A DNA stretch of 64,000 nt, from positions 186,001-250,000 of the forward strand of contig CAJTVU010000004.1 of NCBI GenBank assembly GCA_910580235.1, in the 5' to 3' direction. The notes beneath the pieces are model-generated. The model was not told the DNA's origin, searched no databases, and saw only the letters and a program-made list of their open reading frames with translations. The DNA comes from an uncultured Dorea sp. (GTDB lineage: Bacteria; Bacillota; Clostridia; Lachnospirales; Lachnospiraceae). A program made the translations under genes and the position numbers. Shown here in pieces: positions 8,897 through 15,796 of this stretch. How positions within the stretch are numbered: position 1 is the first letter of the stretch; each line of letters starts with the position of its first letter.

Positions 8897-10120
8897 TCAG
8901 CTTCGATAGTCTGCGTTGATGTCGATATAGCCGTGGGTCAGATCGCACCCCCAGGCTGTAGCGCATTCTGTCCCCATTTTTATATCTGCAATGGCGGTCA
9001 CTTCCTTACACGAAAGTATTTTGGTCGCCTCTTCTTCGCTGTAATCTACGGCAGTCCCGTTCTCAATGATCTGGATCTTCCCTGCCGTACTTTCGAAGAA
9101 TAGATCTACCTTCTCCGGGTCGAACTGCGCCCCGGAATACCCCATAGCGCAGAGGATCCGTCCCCAGTTGGCGTCATGCCCCGCAATAGCCGTCTTCGTG
9201 AGATTAGAACATGCTACGGATTTGGCCAGCATCTTCGCCTGGCTCACACTCTCACAGCCTGTCATCTTCACTTCAAACAAAGCGGTAGCGCCCTCGCCGT
9301 CGCCGGCTATCCTTTTCGCCAGATACTCGTTGACTTCATGGAGCGCTGCCTTAAACTCCTCATATTCCCTGCTCCCGTACACGATCTCAGGATTTCCCGC
9401 AAGACCGTTCGCCAGAAGCAGCACCGTGTCGTTTGTCGAAGTGTCTCCGTCAACGGAAATCATATTGTACGTGTCCTCTATATCCTCGCTCAATGCTTTC
9501 TGGAGGGCTTCTTTCCCGATTGCCGCATCCGTGGTGATAAATGCAAGCATTGTGCACATATTCGGGTGGATCATACCGGATCCCTTCGCCATACCGCCCA
9601 CTGTCACTGTCTTACCGCCTATCTCTATCTCTACTGCCAGTTCTTTCTCGAAAGTATCTGTCGTCATAATGGCCCTCGCCGCCTCTGTCCCGCTTTCGAC
9701 AGAAGCGCTCTTCTTCTCTGCCAGCGCTTCGATCCCCGCTGTCAGCTTCTCAATGGGCAGCTGCATCCCAATGACCCCTGTAGAGCCGACCATGACTCCG
9801 TCAGCCGGTATGCTCAATGCTCTCGCCGCTGCGTCGGCCGTCTCCTTACAATATCCAAATCCCTCTTTCCCTGTACATGCATTGGCGATCCCTGAATTCA
9901 CGACGATCGCCTGGACTTTTGCACCGCTGTCTATCACCTGTCTGTCCCACTTTACAGGAGCCGCCTTTACTACATTTGTTGTAAATGTGCCTGCTGCCTC
10001 ACAGGGGACCTGGCTGTAGATAAGAGCCATGTCTGTCCTGTCCTTATACTTGATGCCCGCCGCAACACTTGCCGCCTCATATCCTTTTGCCGCGGTAGCT
10101 CCGCCTGCTGCTCTTTTCAT
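8897..10120 (-). CDS. argJ: Bifunctional glutamate/ornithine N-acetyltransferase
   Basis: ArgJ transfers the acetyl group from N-acetylornithine to glutamate, recycling it, and in bifunctional forms also makes N-acetylglutamate from acetyl-CoA. The 407-residue product starts at ATG 10120 behind an AAGGAAG-like site. The protein normally self-cleaves before a nucleophilic Thr in a GMI-PNMAT-ML motif. Here the motif reads GMIHPNMCTML, so Thr190 is kept but the residue before it is Cys instead of Ala. Other conserved parts include VNSGIANACTG and DTSTNDT. It is the third gene of the arginine operon. Confidence 0.95.
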   Translation of the reverse strand: MKRAAGGATAAKGYEAASVAAGIKYKDRTDMALIYSQVPCEAAGTFTTNVVKAAPVKWDRQVIDSGAKVQAIVVNSGIANACTGKEGFGYCKETADAAARALSIPADGVMVGSTGVIGMQLPIEKLTAGIEALAEKKSASVESGTEAARAIMTTDTFEKELAVEIEIGGKTVTVGGMAKGSGMIHPNMCTMLAFITTDAAIGKEALQKALSEDIEDTYNMISVDGDTSTNDTVLLLANGLAGNPEIVYGSREYEEFKAALHEVNEYLAKRIAGDGEGATALFEVKMTGCESVSQAKMLAKSVACSNLTKTAIAGHDANWGRILCAMGYSGAQFDPEKVDLFFESTAGKIQIIENGTAVDYSEEEATKILSCKEVTAIADIKMGTECATAWGCDLTHGYIDINADYRS

Positions 10121-10164
10121 CTTTCTTTCTTCCTTTCCGTTCCTTCTTATTTTTTGATGTATCA

Positions 10165-10608
10165 TTATTGGATAAACGCTGTAATATTTTTCTCATTTAG
10201 TGCAAAATCATAATAATTCAGATCCTGCCGCTTTGTCCAGCCAATCTCTTTCCAAAATGCATTCCCTACGTCATTTTTCGTAAATGCGATAAGGGAGACT
10301 TTATTAATCTGCTCCGCTTTCAGCGCCTCCATCGCGTACACGACCATAGATTTCCCAATCCCCCGCATACGATATCCCGGTTCTACACATACATGATAGA
10401 GACATCCTCTACGCCCGTCATGGCCGCAGAGGATAGCGCCCACGATCTTCTCATCCTCTATGGCTACCACGCTCGTGGTCGGATTGCGTTCCAGGAACCT
10501 TGCGATCCCCTCCCTGGAGTCATCCATGCTTCGGATCCCGAATCCCCGTATCTTCTTCCAAAGGCCGTATACTTCGTCGTAGTCTCCCATCGTCATTGTC
10601 CTTACCAT
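10165..10608 (-). CDS. GNAT-family N-acetyltransferase in the arg operon
   Basis: This is a 147-residue single-domain GNAT enzyme with the acetyl-CoA loop YRMRGIGKSM and a C-terminal region NAFWKEIGW typical of the fold. It lies between argC and argJ with gaps of 24 and 44 bp and must be co-transcribed with them. One attractive idea is that it supplies N-acetylglutamate (an ArgA-like role), because short GNAT proteins do this in some bacteria. ArgJ may already do so, hence the specific substrate is not established. No paralogue in the window is close to it. Confidence 0.8.
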   Translation of the reverse strand: MVRTMTMGDYDEVYGLWKKIRGFGIRSMDDSREGIARFLERNPTTSVVAIEDEKIVGAILCGHDGRRGCLYHVCVEPGYRMRGIGKSMVVYAMEALKAEQINKVSLIAFTKNDVGNAFWKEIGWTKRQDLNYYDFALNEKNITAFIQ

Positions 10609-10632
10609 TCTACGCCTTCCTTTCTTTGCTCT

Positions 10633-11673
10633 TTACGGAAATACAGGAACAAGATTAAGCCCCGTATCTTCTGGCAGACCGAACATAATGTTCATATTCT
10701 GCACTGCCTGCCCGGCCGCGCCTTTCACCAGATTGTCAATGGCTCCCATCATAATAATGCGATTCGTCCGCTCGTCAACCTGAAATCCAATGTCTACATA
10801 ATTGCTGCCCTCGACCCATTTCGTCTCAGGACAAGCCCCTGCGCCTATAACACGGATAAACTTCTCCTTCTTATAATATTTGTCATAAATCTCTTTTATC
10901 TCTTCTTCAGAGACTTTCTTTTTCAGCACAGCATACGCAGTGGCCAGAATGCCGCGGTTCATCGGGACAAGATGCGGTGTAAAGCTGATCCGCACTTCTT
11001 TTCCTGATGCGTAGCCAAGCTGCTCCTCAATCTCCGGCGTATGCCTGTGGGTAGCGACGCCATATGCCTTTATATTCTCGTTAACCTCACAGAATAAGTT
11101 CGGCAGCTTCGCTCCCCTGCCCGCCCCGGAAGTACCCGATTTCGCATCTACAATAAGCGTATCCATATCAATGACGCCCTCTTTTGCCAATGGATAGGCC
11201 GTCAGAATGGAGCACGTCGTATAGCAGCCCGGGTTCGCCACCAGCCTCGCGTCCTTTATTTTCTCCCTGTTGACTTCGCATAGCCCATAAACTGCTTCCT
11301 TAATAAACTGTGGGCTTTTATGCTCAATCTTATACCATTCCTCATAAACTGCCACATCCTTAATGCGGAAGTCCGCGCTCAAGTCCACGATCTTCGCTTT
11401 CGCCAAAATCTCCTCGCTGATAACAGACGCACAGAAGCCCTGGGGCGTCGCTGTGAAGATCACATCCGCCTGAGCCGCCAGTTCCTCCATGTTATCATCC
11501 AGACATTTCGCATCCACGATACAAAACATATTTCCATAAATATGTGCATAATTATCATCTATGTAGCTTCTGGAGCCGTACCACACGATCTCCACGTCCC
11601 TATGCCCCATAAGGATCCGCACAAGCTCCGCCCCCGCATAGCCAGTCGCCCCGATAATACCTGCCTTGATCAT
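10633..11673 (-). CDS. argC: N-acetyl-gamma-glutamyl-phosphate reductase
   Basis: ArgC reduces N-acetylglutamyl phosphate to the semialdehyde with NADPH. The start is ATG 11673, preceded by GAGGAGG, giving 346 residues; the longer open frame runs into the leader repeat. The N-terminal dinucleotide fold shows GIIGATGYAGAEL, and the catalytic Cys lies in LVANPGCYTT. It is the first gene of the arginine operon, behind an ArgR-type promoter at 11738-11771, with a degenerate family B palindrome in the leader. Confidence 0.95.
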   Translation of the reverse strand: MIKAGIIGATGYAGAELVRILMGHRDVEIVWYGSRSYIDDNYAHIYGNMFCIVDAKCLDDNMEELAAQADVIFTATPQGFCASVISEEILAKAKIVDLSADFRIKDVAVYEEWYKIEHKSPQFIKEAVYGLCEVNREKIKDARLVANPGCYTTCSILTAYPLAKEGVIDMDTLIVDAKSGTSGAGRGAKLPNLFCEVNENIKAYGVATHRHTPEIEEQLGYASGKEVRISFTPHLVPMNRGILATAYAVLKKKVSEEEIKEIYDKYYKKEKFIRVIGAGACPETKWVEGSNYVDIGFQVDERTNRIIMMGAIDNLVKGAAGQAVQNMNIMFGLPEDTGLNLVPVFP

Positions 11674-11688
11674 CTGAAACCTCCTCGG

Positions 11689-11725
11689 TTGGGGACGGGG
11701 TAAAATTAACTTTCCCCCGTCCCAA
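11689..11725. repeat. Imperfect family B palindrome in argC leader
   Basis: This 37-bp element begins with the same TTGGGGACGGGGTAAAATT as the palindrome at 8838 but its right arm carries substitutions and lacks one base. It lies between the arg promoter and the argC ribosome-binding site, so it is part of the transcribed leader. Two copies in one operon suggest duplication or preferred insertion there. Confidence 0.75.
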
Positions 11726-11737
11726 ATTAAAACGCTT

Positions 11738-11771
11738 GCATAATTATACAACTTATGCGTATAATATGCAA
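11738..11771 (-). promoter_or_regulatory. arg operon promoter with two ARG boxes
   Basis: Reading the minus strand, TTGCAT (11771-11766) and TATAAT (11748-11743) are separated by exactly 17 bp. Two half-site-symmetric boxes overlap them: TGCATATTATACGCA (11770-11756) on the -35 and TGTATAATTATGCA (11751-11738) on the -10. Both fit the TGNATwwwwATNCA pattern of ArgR/AhrC operators, so arginine repression of argC-GNAT-argJ-argB-argD is predicted. The regulator gene is not in the window. Confidence 0.75.
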
Positions 11772-11785
11772 GCGTTTTTTGTAAA

Positions 11786-13096
11786 TCAATTTTTCACCAG
11801 CCTGCTGTTTCTGCAGACAGACAGAAGGATCCCCATATAAAAATAGGTAATTATAAGATATGTCCCCCCGTTAGACAGAAACGGCATATATACTGTCCCA
11901 AAGGGCAGGAGCCGGAAATTCATCCCGATGTACATAACTGTCTGGATGCTTAGGAACAGCACGCACCCCAGCCCCACCATATAGCCCAGACTGTTTTTCT
12001 GTCGGCGTACCACTAGGAAGAGCAGTGCAAAAAAACAAAGCACAACGATCGTAAGCAGTATTCCTTTCCCTGTCCCGAGATATTTAAATAAATAGAGCCA
12101 CAAATAAGAATTACGGACTTCGATCAGCATATTCCCGGACAGGAACGCCGTCCCTTCCCTCACTTCTTCCCCACTCTGGGCTATCATCACCCGAAGTATA
12201 TCATAGTCCTCATACTTTCCAGGGTGAAGCCATGCCTCTATTCTTGCCATCTGATAGCTTGGCAGCTCTCCTCCCCCTACAGAAGCCACGTAAAGCCCTA
12301 TAGACAGAAATGCTGCTGCAAAAATCCCTGCCCACAGCCTCAAATACAAAGATTTCTTCTCTGTCCCGAACCATCCTTCTTTTATAGAAGCATGGAGAAG
12401 GGCCAGCCCACAAATCCCTACTATAACCACGCTCGACAGCATACGGCTGTAAAGCAGCAGGCACAGTGGCGCTGCCAGGCAGGCTCCGCTTTTCAACAGG
12501 CCTTTCTTCCCTTGTCCACGGAAATGATACAGCACCCCTGCGTAAAATGGAATGAACAGATAAGAGAGAGGCGTAGCATAACGCGGCCGTCCATTCACAA
12601 CAGAGCCTGTCAGAAAATATACGATATAAACCACATGAGCCAATCCCCAAAGGAGGAGCGCATATTTGCCAAGGAACGAGTAGTCCAGCCAGCAGATAAC
12701 CAGCATCAGGAGGATCCCCCCTCCTATGGCCGCCATGTGCTTTGTTGCTCCATAATAGGACAACGTGGAAAATGTCCCGGCATACGTCTGCTGGACGGCC
12801 GTCATGACGACCAGCATCTGGAGCCCCATCCCCAGAACGGTCATCAGAAGCGTTCCTGCAAGCACGCTCCACGCCATCTGCGGCCGGTGTATACGGTCAA
12901 GAGCCACCCCCGCTTCCACTGGGTCGCCCATTTCAAGAACCGCCGCTTCTTCCGCTTCTTCCCCTGTCATCCCCTCTGCCAGGAACGCAGCCTTCTGATC
13001 CTCAATATGATCCTCGACTTCCCGCACCACCATGGGCCTGGCCCGTTTCGCGCGGATCTGTCCTTCCAAAATGTTCAAGTAGCTACGCCGGTCCAT
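11786..13096 (-). CDS. HAAS-SEDS (FtsW/RodA/SpoVE-like) membrane protein
   Basis: The 436-residue protein starts at ATG 13096 with AGGGGG upstream, inside the end of the PadR gene. Residues 1-75 form a HAAS-type helical domain (VVREVEDHIEDQKAAF, MGDPVEAG), the module usually seen in DUF1700/DUF1129 partners of PadR regulators. The rest has about ten membrane helices and the SEDS signature region YQMARIEAWLHPGKYEDYD followed by a long extracellular loop, then FLSNGGTYLI near the C terminus. SEDS proteins polymerise peptidoglycan glycan strands. The fusion implies a PadR-controlled, envelope-related role; the catalytic Asp position was not verified by alignment. Confidence 0.8.
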   Translation of the reverse strand: MDRRSYLNILEGQIRAKRARPMVVREVEDHIEDQKAAFLAEGMTGEEAEEAAVLEMGDPVEAGVALDRIHRPQMAWSVLAGTLLMTVLGMGLQMLVVMTAVQQTYAGTFSTLSYYGATKHMAAIGGGILLMLVICWLDYSFLGKYALLLWGLAHVVYIVYFLTGSVVNGRPRYATPLSYLFIPFYAGVLYHFRGQGKKGLLKSGACLAAPLCLLLYSRMLSSVVIVGICGLALLHASIKEGWFGTEKKSLYLRLWAGIFAAAFLSIGLYVASVGGGELPSYQMARIEAWLHPGKYEDYDILRVMIAQSGEEVREGTAFLSGNMLIEVRNSYLWLYLFKYLGTGKGILLTIVVLCFFALLFLVVRRQKNSLGYMVGLGCVLFLSIQTVMYIGMNFRLLPFGTVYMPFLSNGGTYLIITYFYMGILLSVCRNSRLVKN

Positions 13097-13424
13097 AACA
13101 TACACCCCCTAATATACCAGATACGGCTCTCGTGTACGCCTTCCATTCTTCTTCCCGGGCTCTTAGCTGCTTCTTCCCCTGCTCCGTAAGGCTGTAATAC
13201 TTCCTTGTCTTGCCCGAGGCCTCCTGTTCATAAGATCTCACATATCCTTTCTCCTCCATGCCGTGAAGGAGCGGGTACAATGTGCCGGCCTTAAGCTCGA
13301 ACACATTTTCCGACTTCTCACGCAGATTCTCAATCATCTCATATCCATACATATCTTTCCCTTCCAACAGCTTCAACAGCAGCAACATCGTGCTGCCAGA
13401 AACAAGGCTCTTATCTACTGCCAT
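13083..13424 (-). CDS. PadR-family transcriptional regulator
   Basis: This 113-residue winged-helix repressor begins with the family pattern LVSGSTMLLLLKLLEGKDMYGYEMIENL and contains LKAGTLYPLLHGMEEKGYV and the C-terminal SLTEQGKKQL. PadR proteins of this size typically repress a neighbouring membrane or transport gene in response to envelope or drug stress. It overlaps the HAAS-SEDS gene by 14 bp, so it probably controls its own two-gene operon. The 13480-13560 region upstream contains AT-rich inverted repeats such as ATATATAGATTATCTACATAT that may be its operator. Confidence 0.9.
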   Translation of the reverse strand: MAVDKSLVSGSTMLLLLKLLEGKDMYGYEMIENLREKSENVFELKAGTLYPLLHGMEEKGYVRSYEQEASGKTRKYYSLTEQGKKQLRAREEEWKAYTRAVSGILGGVCYGPA

Positions 13425-13581
13425 CTCTTCTCCTCCTTGCCATCTGATTATTTTTACTCTGTTTCACTTGGCGATCCAGCTCTTTCCAACATATATAGGT
13501 AATCTATATATGTTGATTCTATTATATATAGATTATCTACATATGTCAACACACAATTCTCCCCGATTTATATTCATTTTT

Positions 13582-13651
13582 TATGCATATACTGCATATT
13601 ATAAAGTTTTATTATTTTTTTATTGCATATTTATAAAATGTAGTGTATAGT
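13582..13651 (+). promoter_or_regulatory. argG promoter with ARG boxes
   Basis: TTGCAT (13623-13628) and TATAGT (13646-13651) are spaced by 17 bp. An inverted repeat TGCATATTTATAAAATGTA (13624-13642) fills the spacer, and a second one, TATGCATATACTGCATA (13582-13598), lies upstream. Both resemble ArgR operators like those before argC. The arrangement predicts that argG and the arg operon respond to the same arginine signal. Confidence 0.65.
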
Positions 13652-13721
13652 AGTCCTTGCAATAACATAACTATATACAAACACAATCATACATAATATA
13701 AGATTCAGGAGGATGAAGATT

Positions 13722-14936
13722 ATGAAAGAGAAAGTTGTACTGGCATATTCGGGCGGCCTTGACACAACGGCAATTATCCCATGGCTAAAGGAAAATTTCG
13801 ATTACGAAGTAATCTGCTGCTGCATTAACTGCGGGCAAGGAGAGGAGCTGGACGGGCTTGAAGAGCGCGCGAAGCTGTCCGGCGCTTCTAAGCTGTATAT
13901 TGAAGATATTATTGATGAATTCTGCGACGAGTACATCGTCCCATGCGTACAGGCTCACGCCGTATATGAGAATAAGTACCTTCTTGGCACTTCCATGGCG
14001 CGCCCGGTCACTGCAAAACGCCTTGTAGAGATCGCAAAAAAAGAAGGCGCTGTAGCAATCTGCCACGGCGCGACGGGAAAAGGAAACGATCAGATCCGTT
14101 TCGAGCTTGCCATCAAGGCGCTTGCCCCAGAGCTTAAGATCATCGCCCCGTGGCGTATGACTGATGTATGGACGATGCAGTCCCGGGAAGACGAGATCGC
14201 ATACTGCAAAGCCCACGGCATCAACCTTCCTTTTGACGCCAGCCACAGCTACAGCCGCGACCGCAATCTATGGCACATCAGCCACGAAGGACTGGAGCTG
14301 GAAGACCCTGCGAACGAGCCAAACTATGACGACCTCCTTGTCCTGGGCGTCTCTCCGGAAAATGCGCCCGACGAGGCCGAGTATGTGACAATGACATTTG
14401 AAAAGGGCGTTCCGAAGAGCATCAACGGAAAAGAAATGAAGGTTTCAGAAATTATCGCAGAACTGAACGCACTTGGCGGAAAGCACGGCATAGGCATCTG
14501 TGATATCGTAGAGAACCGCGTAGTAGGGATGAAATCCCGCGGCATCTACGAGACGCCGGGCGGAACCATCCTGTACGAGGCACATCAACAGTTAGAAGAG
14601 CTCGTTCTTGACCGTGCGACTTATGAAGTGAAAGAAGAGATGGGAAATAAGCTGTCCCAGATTGTATATGAAGGGAAATGGTTCACTCCTCTTCGTGAAG
14701 CAGTCCAGGCTTTCATCGAGAAGACACAGGAATATGTAACTGGGGAAGTAAAATTCAAGCTTTACAAAGGCAACATCATCAAGGCTGGTACAACATCTCC
14801 TTACTCCCTGTACAGCGAATCTCTGGCAAGCTTTACTACAGGCGACCTCTACGATCACCACGACGCGGACGGATTCATCAACCTGTTCGGGCTGCCTCTG
14901 AAAGTACGCGCTATGAAAATGCAGGAAATAAAATAA
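13722..14936 (+). CDS. argG: Argininosuccinate synthase
   Basis: ArgG joins citrulline and aspartate with ATP to make argininosuccinate. The ATP-pyrophosphatase P-loop LAYSGGLDT is at the N terminus, and ATGKGNDQIRFE and DASHSYSRDRNLWHIS follow. I chose ATG 13722, nine bases after the AGGAGG at 13707, rather than ATG 13713, which touches it. The 404 residues are complete. argH and argF are not in the window, so the gene stands alone downstream of its ARG-box promoter, and a family A repeat directly after the stop can serve as terminator. Confidence 0.97.
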   Translation: MKEKVVLAYSGGLDTTAIIPWLKENFDYEVICCCINCGQGEELDGLEERAKLSGASKLYIEDIIDEFCDEYIVPCVQAHAVYENKYLLGTSMARPVTAKRLVEIAKKEGAVAICHGATGKGNDQIRFELAIKALAPELKIIAPWRMTDVWTMQSREDEIAYCKAHGINLPFDASHSYSRDRNLWHISHEGLELEDPANEPNYDDLLVLGVSPENAPDEAEYVTMTFEKGVPKSINGKEMKVSEIIAELNALGGKHGIGICDIVENRVVGMKSRGIYETPGGTILYEAHQQLEELVLDRATYEVKEEMGNKLSQIVYEGKWFTPLREAVQAFIEKTQEYVTGEVKFKLYKGNIIKAGTTSPYSLYSESLASFTTGDLYDHHDADGFINLFGLPLKVRAMKMQEIK

Positions 14937-14938
14937 CT

Positions 14939-15021
14939 AAAAGGGGACGTACACTTTTCGCAAAAGCGTACGTCCCCTTTTAGTTAATCGGGTGTCCCTT
15001 TTTGATTAATCGGGTGTCCCC
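14939..15021. repeat. Dispersed palindromic repeat, family A, copy 2
   Basis: Arms AAAAGGGGACGTAC (14939-14952) and GTACGTCCCCTTTT (14968-14981) are followed by a tail with two near-identical units GTTAATCGGGTGTCCC and GATTAATCGGGTGTCCC split by a T run. The element starts three bases after the argG stop and ends about four bases from the stop of the convergent lspA-like gene. Its hairpin with T run on both sides would terminate both genes. Confidence 0.8.
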
Positions 15022-15025
15022 TAGC

Positions 15026-15478
15026 CTACCGTTTCACAAGCGCTACGAGCGCCGCACCCACGGCCACGTACAGATCTGCTAAATTAGCCGTAAGTTTTGA
15101 TACGAATTTTATCCTGCTCTGAATGCCAATGTAGTCAATCACTTTGCCCTTTATAAGGCGGTCATAGATATTACTGAAAGCCCCTGCGCTCACCAACATC
15201 ATCCCAAGCTTTTCGAGCCATTTCCCCTTCTTCTGGAGGAGCCGGGCATCATACGCCAGCACTCCCAACCCTGCAAATATAGAGGCGCCCTTGATGATCT
15301 TAGGCTTATCCTTCAAGGCTCCAAGCGCAAATCCCTTATTATAGACTTTCCGGAGCACGACTTTATCAAGTACCGTCTCTCTCTCTTCATTTTCCCGGAA
15401 GACGTCCTCCACGTACTTCTTAATCCCCATATCCAGACATACGAGCGTGAGGAACATCCCTGCCAGATACGTCAGCAT
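15026..15478 (-). CDS. Divergent signal peptidase II (LspA-like)
   Basis: LspA cuts lipoprotein signal peptides at the outer face of the membrane. This 150-residue protein keeps the main family landmarks in order: D-x-x-x-K at residues 16-20, NKGFALG near residue 47, NIYDR with Asp106, and ANLAD with Asp135; the last two aspartates are the catalytic positions in LspA. Overall sequence is quite divergent, and only about three or four helices are obvious. A standard LspA is probably encoded elsewhere. It overlaps the upstream small gene by one base, indicating coupling. Confidence 0.7.
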   Translation of the reverse strand: MLTYLAGMFLTLVCLDMGIKKYVEDVFRENEERETVLDKVVLRKVYNKGFALGALKDKPKIIKGASIFAGLGVLAYDARLLQKKGKWLEKLGMMLVSAGAFSNIYDRLIKGKVIDYIGIQSRIKFVSKLTANLADLYVAVGAALVALVKR

Positions 15479-15768
15479 TATAAGGCCTCTTTTATCTTCT
15501 GGATCTCATCCTGGTGCTGCGCTGCCTCCTCGTCCCTCTTTTCAATGGACTCGCAAAGCCCGGTATAGTCAAGATCGGAGACCTCCCCGCTCTTGAACTT
15601 GTCGTACACCATCTTCCCAATTTCCAGAAAATCTCTCTCATTGGCCCGCTTCAGAGAGCGGATCTTGCCCTTTAGCCTCTCCACTTCGATCGTATCTCCT
15701 GCCTTCTTTCCTAAATCTTCCGCCACATCAGAAATCTTCTTCCCTAAATCCTCAAAAAAATCCGCCAT
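15478..15768 (-). CDS. Small coiled-coil protein of unknown function
   Basis: I do not recognise this 96-residue protein beyond a resemblance to small Clostridia proteins that begin MADFFEDLGKKIS and often carry a zinc ribbon, which is absent here. Residues 1-30 are amphipathic and Lys/Asp-rich, and residues 30-96 look like two charged coiled-coil helices (IEVERLKGKIRSLKRAN, EEAAQHQDEIQKIKEAL). The stop overlaps the start of the LspA-like gene, so the two are coupled. A cytoplasmic membrane-edge role with the LspA-like protein is only a guess. Confidence 0.7.
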   Translation of the reverse strand: MADFFEDLGKKISDVAEDLGKKAGDTIEVERLKGKIRSLKRANERDFLEIGKMVYDKFKSGEVSDLDYTGLCESIEKRDEEAAQHQDEIQKIKEAL

Positions 15769-15796
15769 ATTGCTTCTCTCCTTTTCTTTTTGTATT

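Noticed and set aside
9066..10019. Long open frame of 317 codons on the plus strand
   Set aside because: It lies entirely antisense to argJ, has no ribosome-binding site or recognisable motifs, and its composition mirrors the argJ codons.
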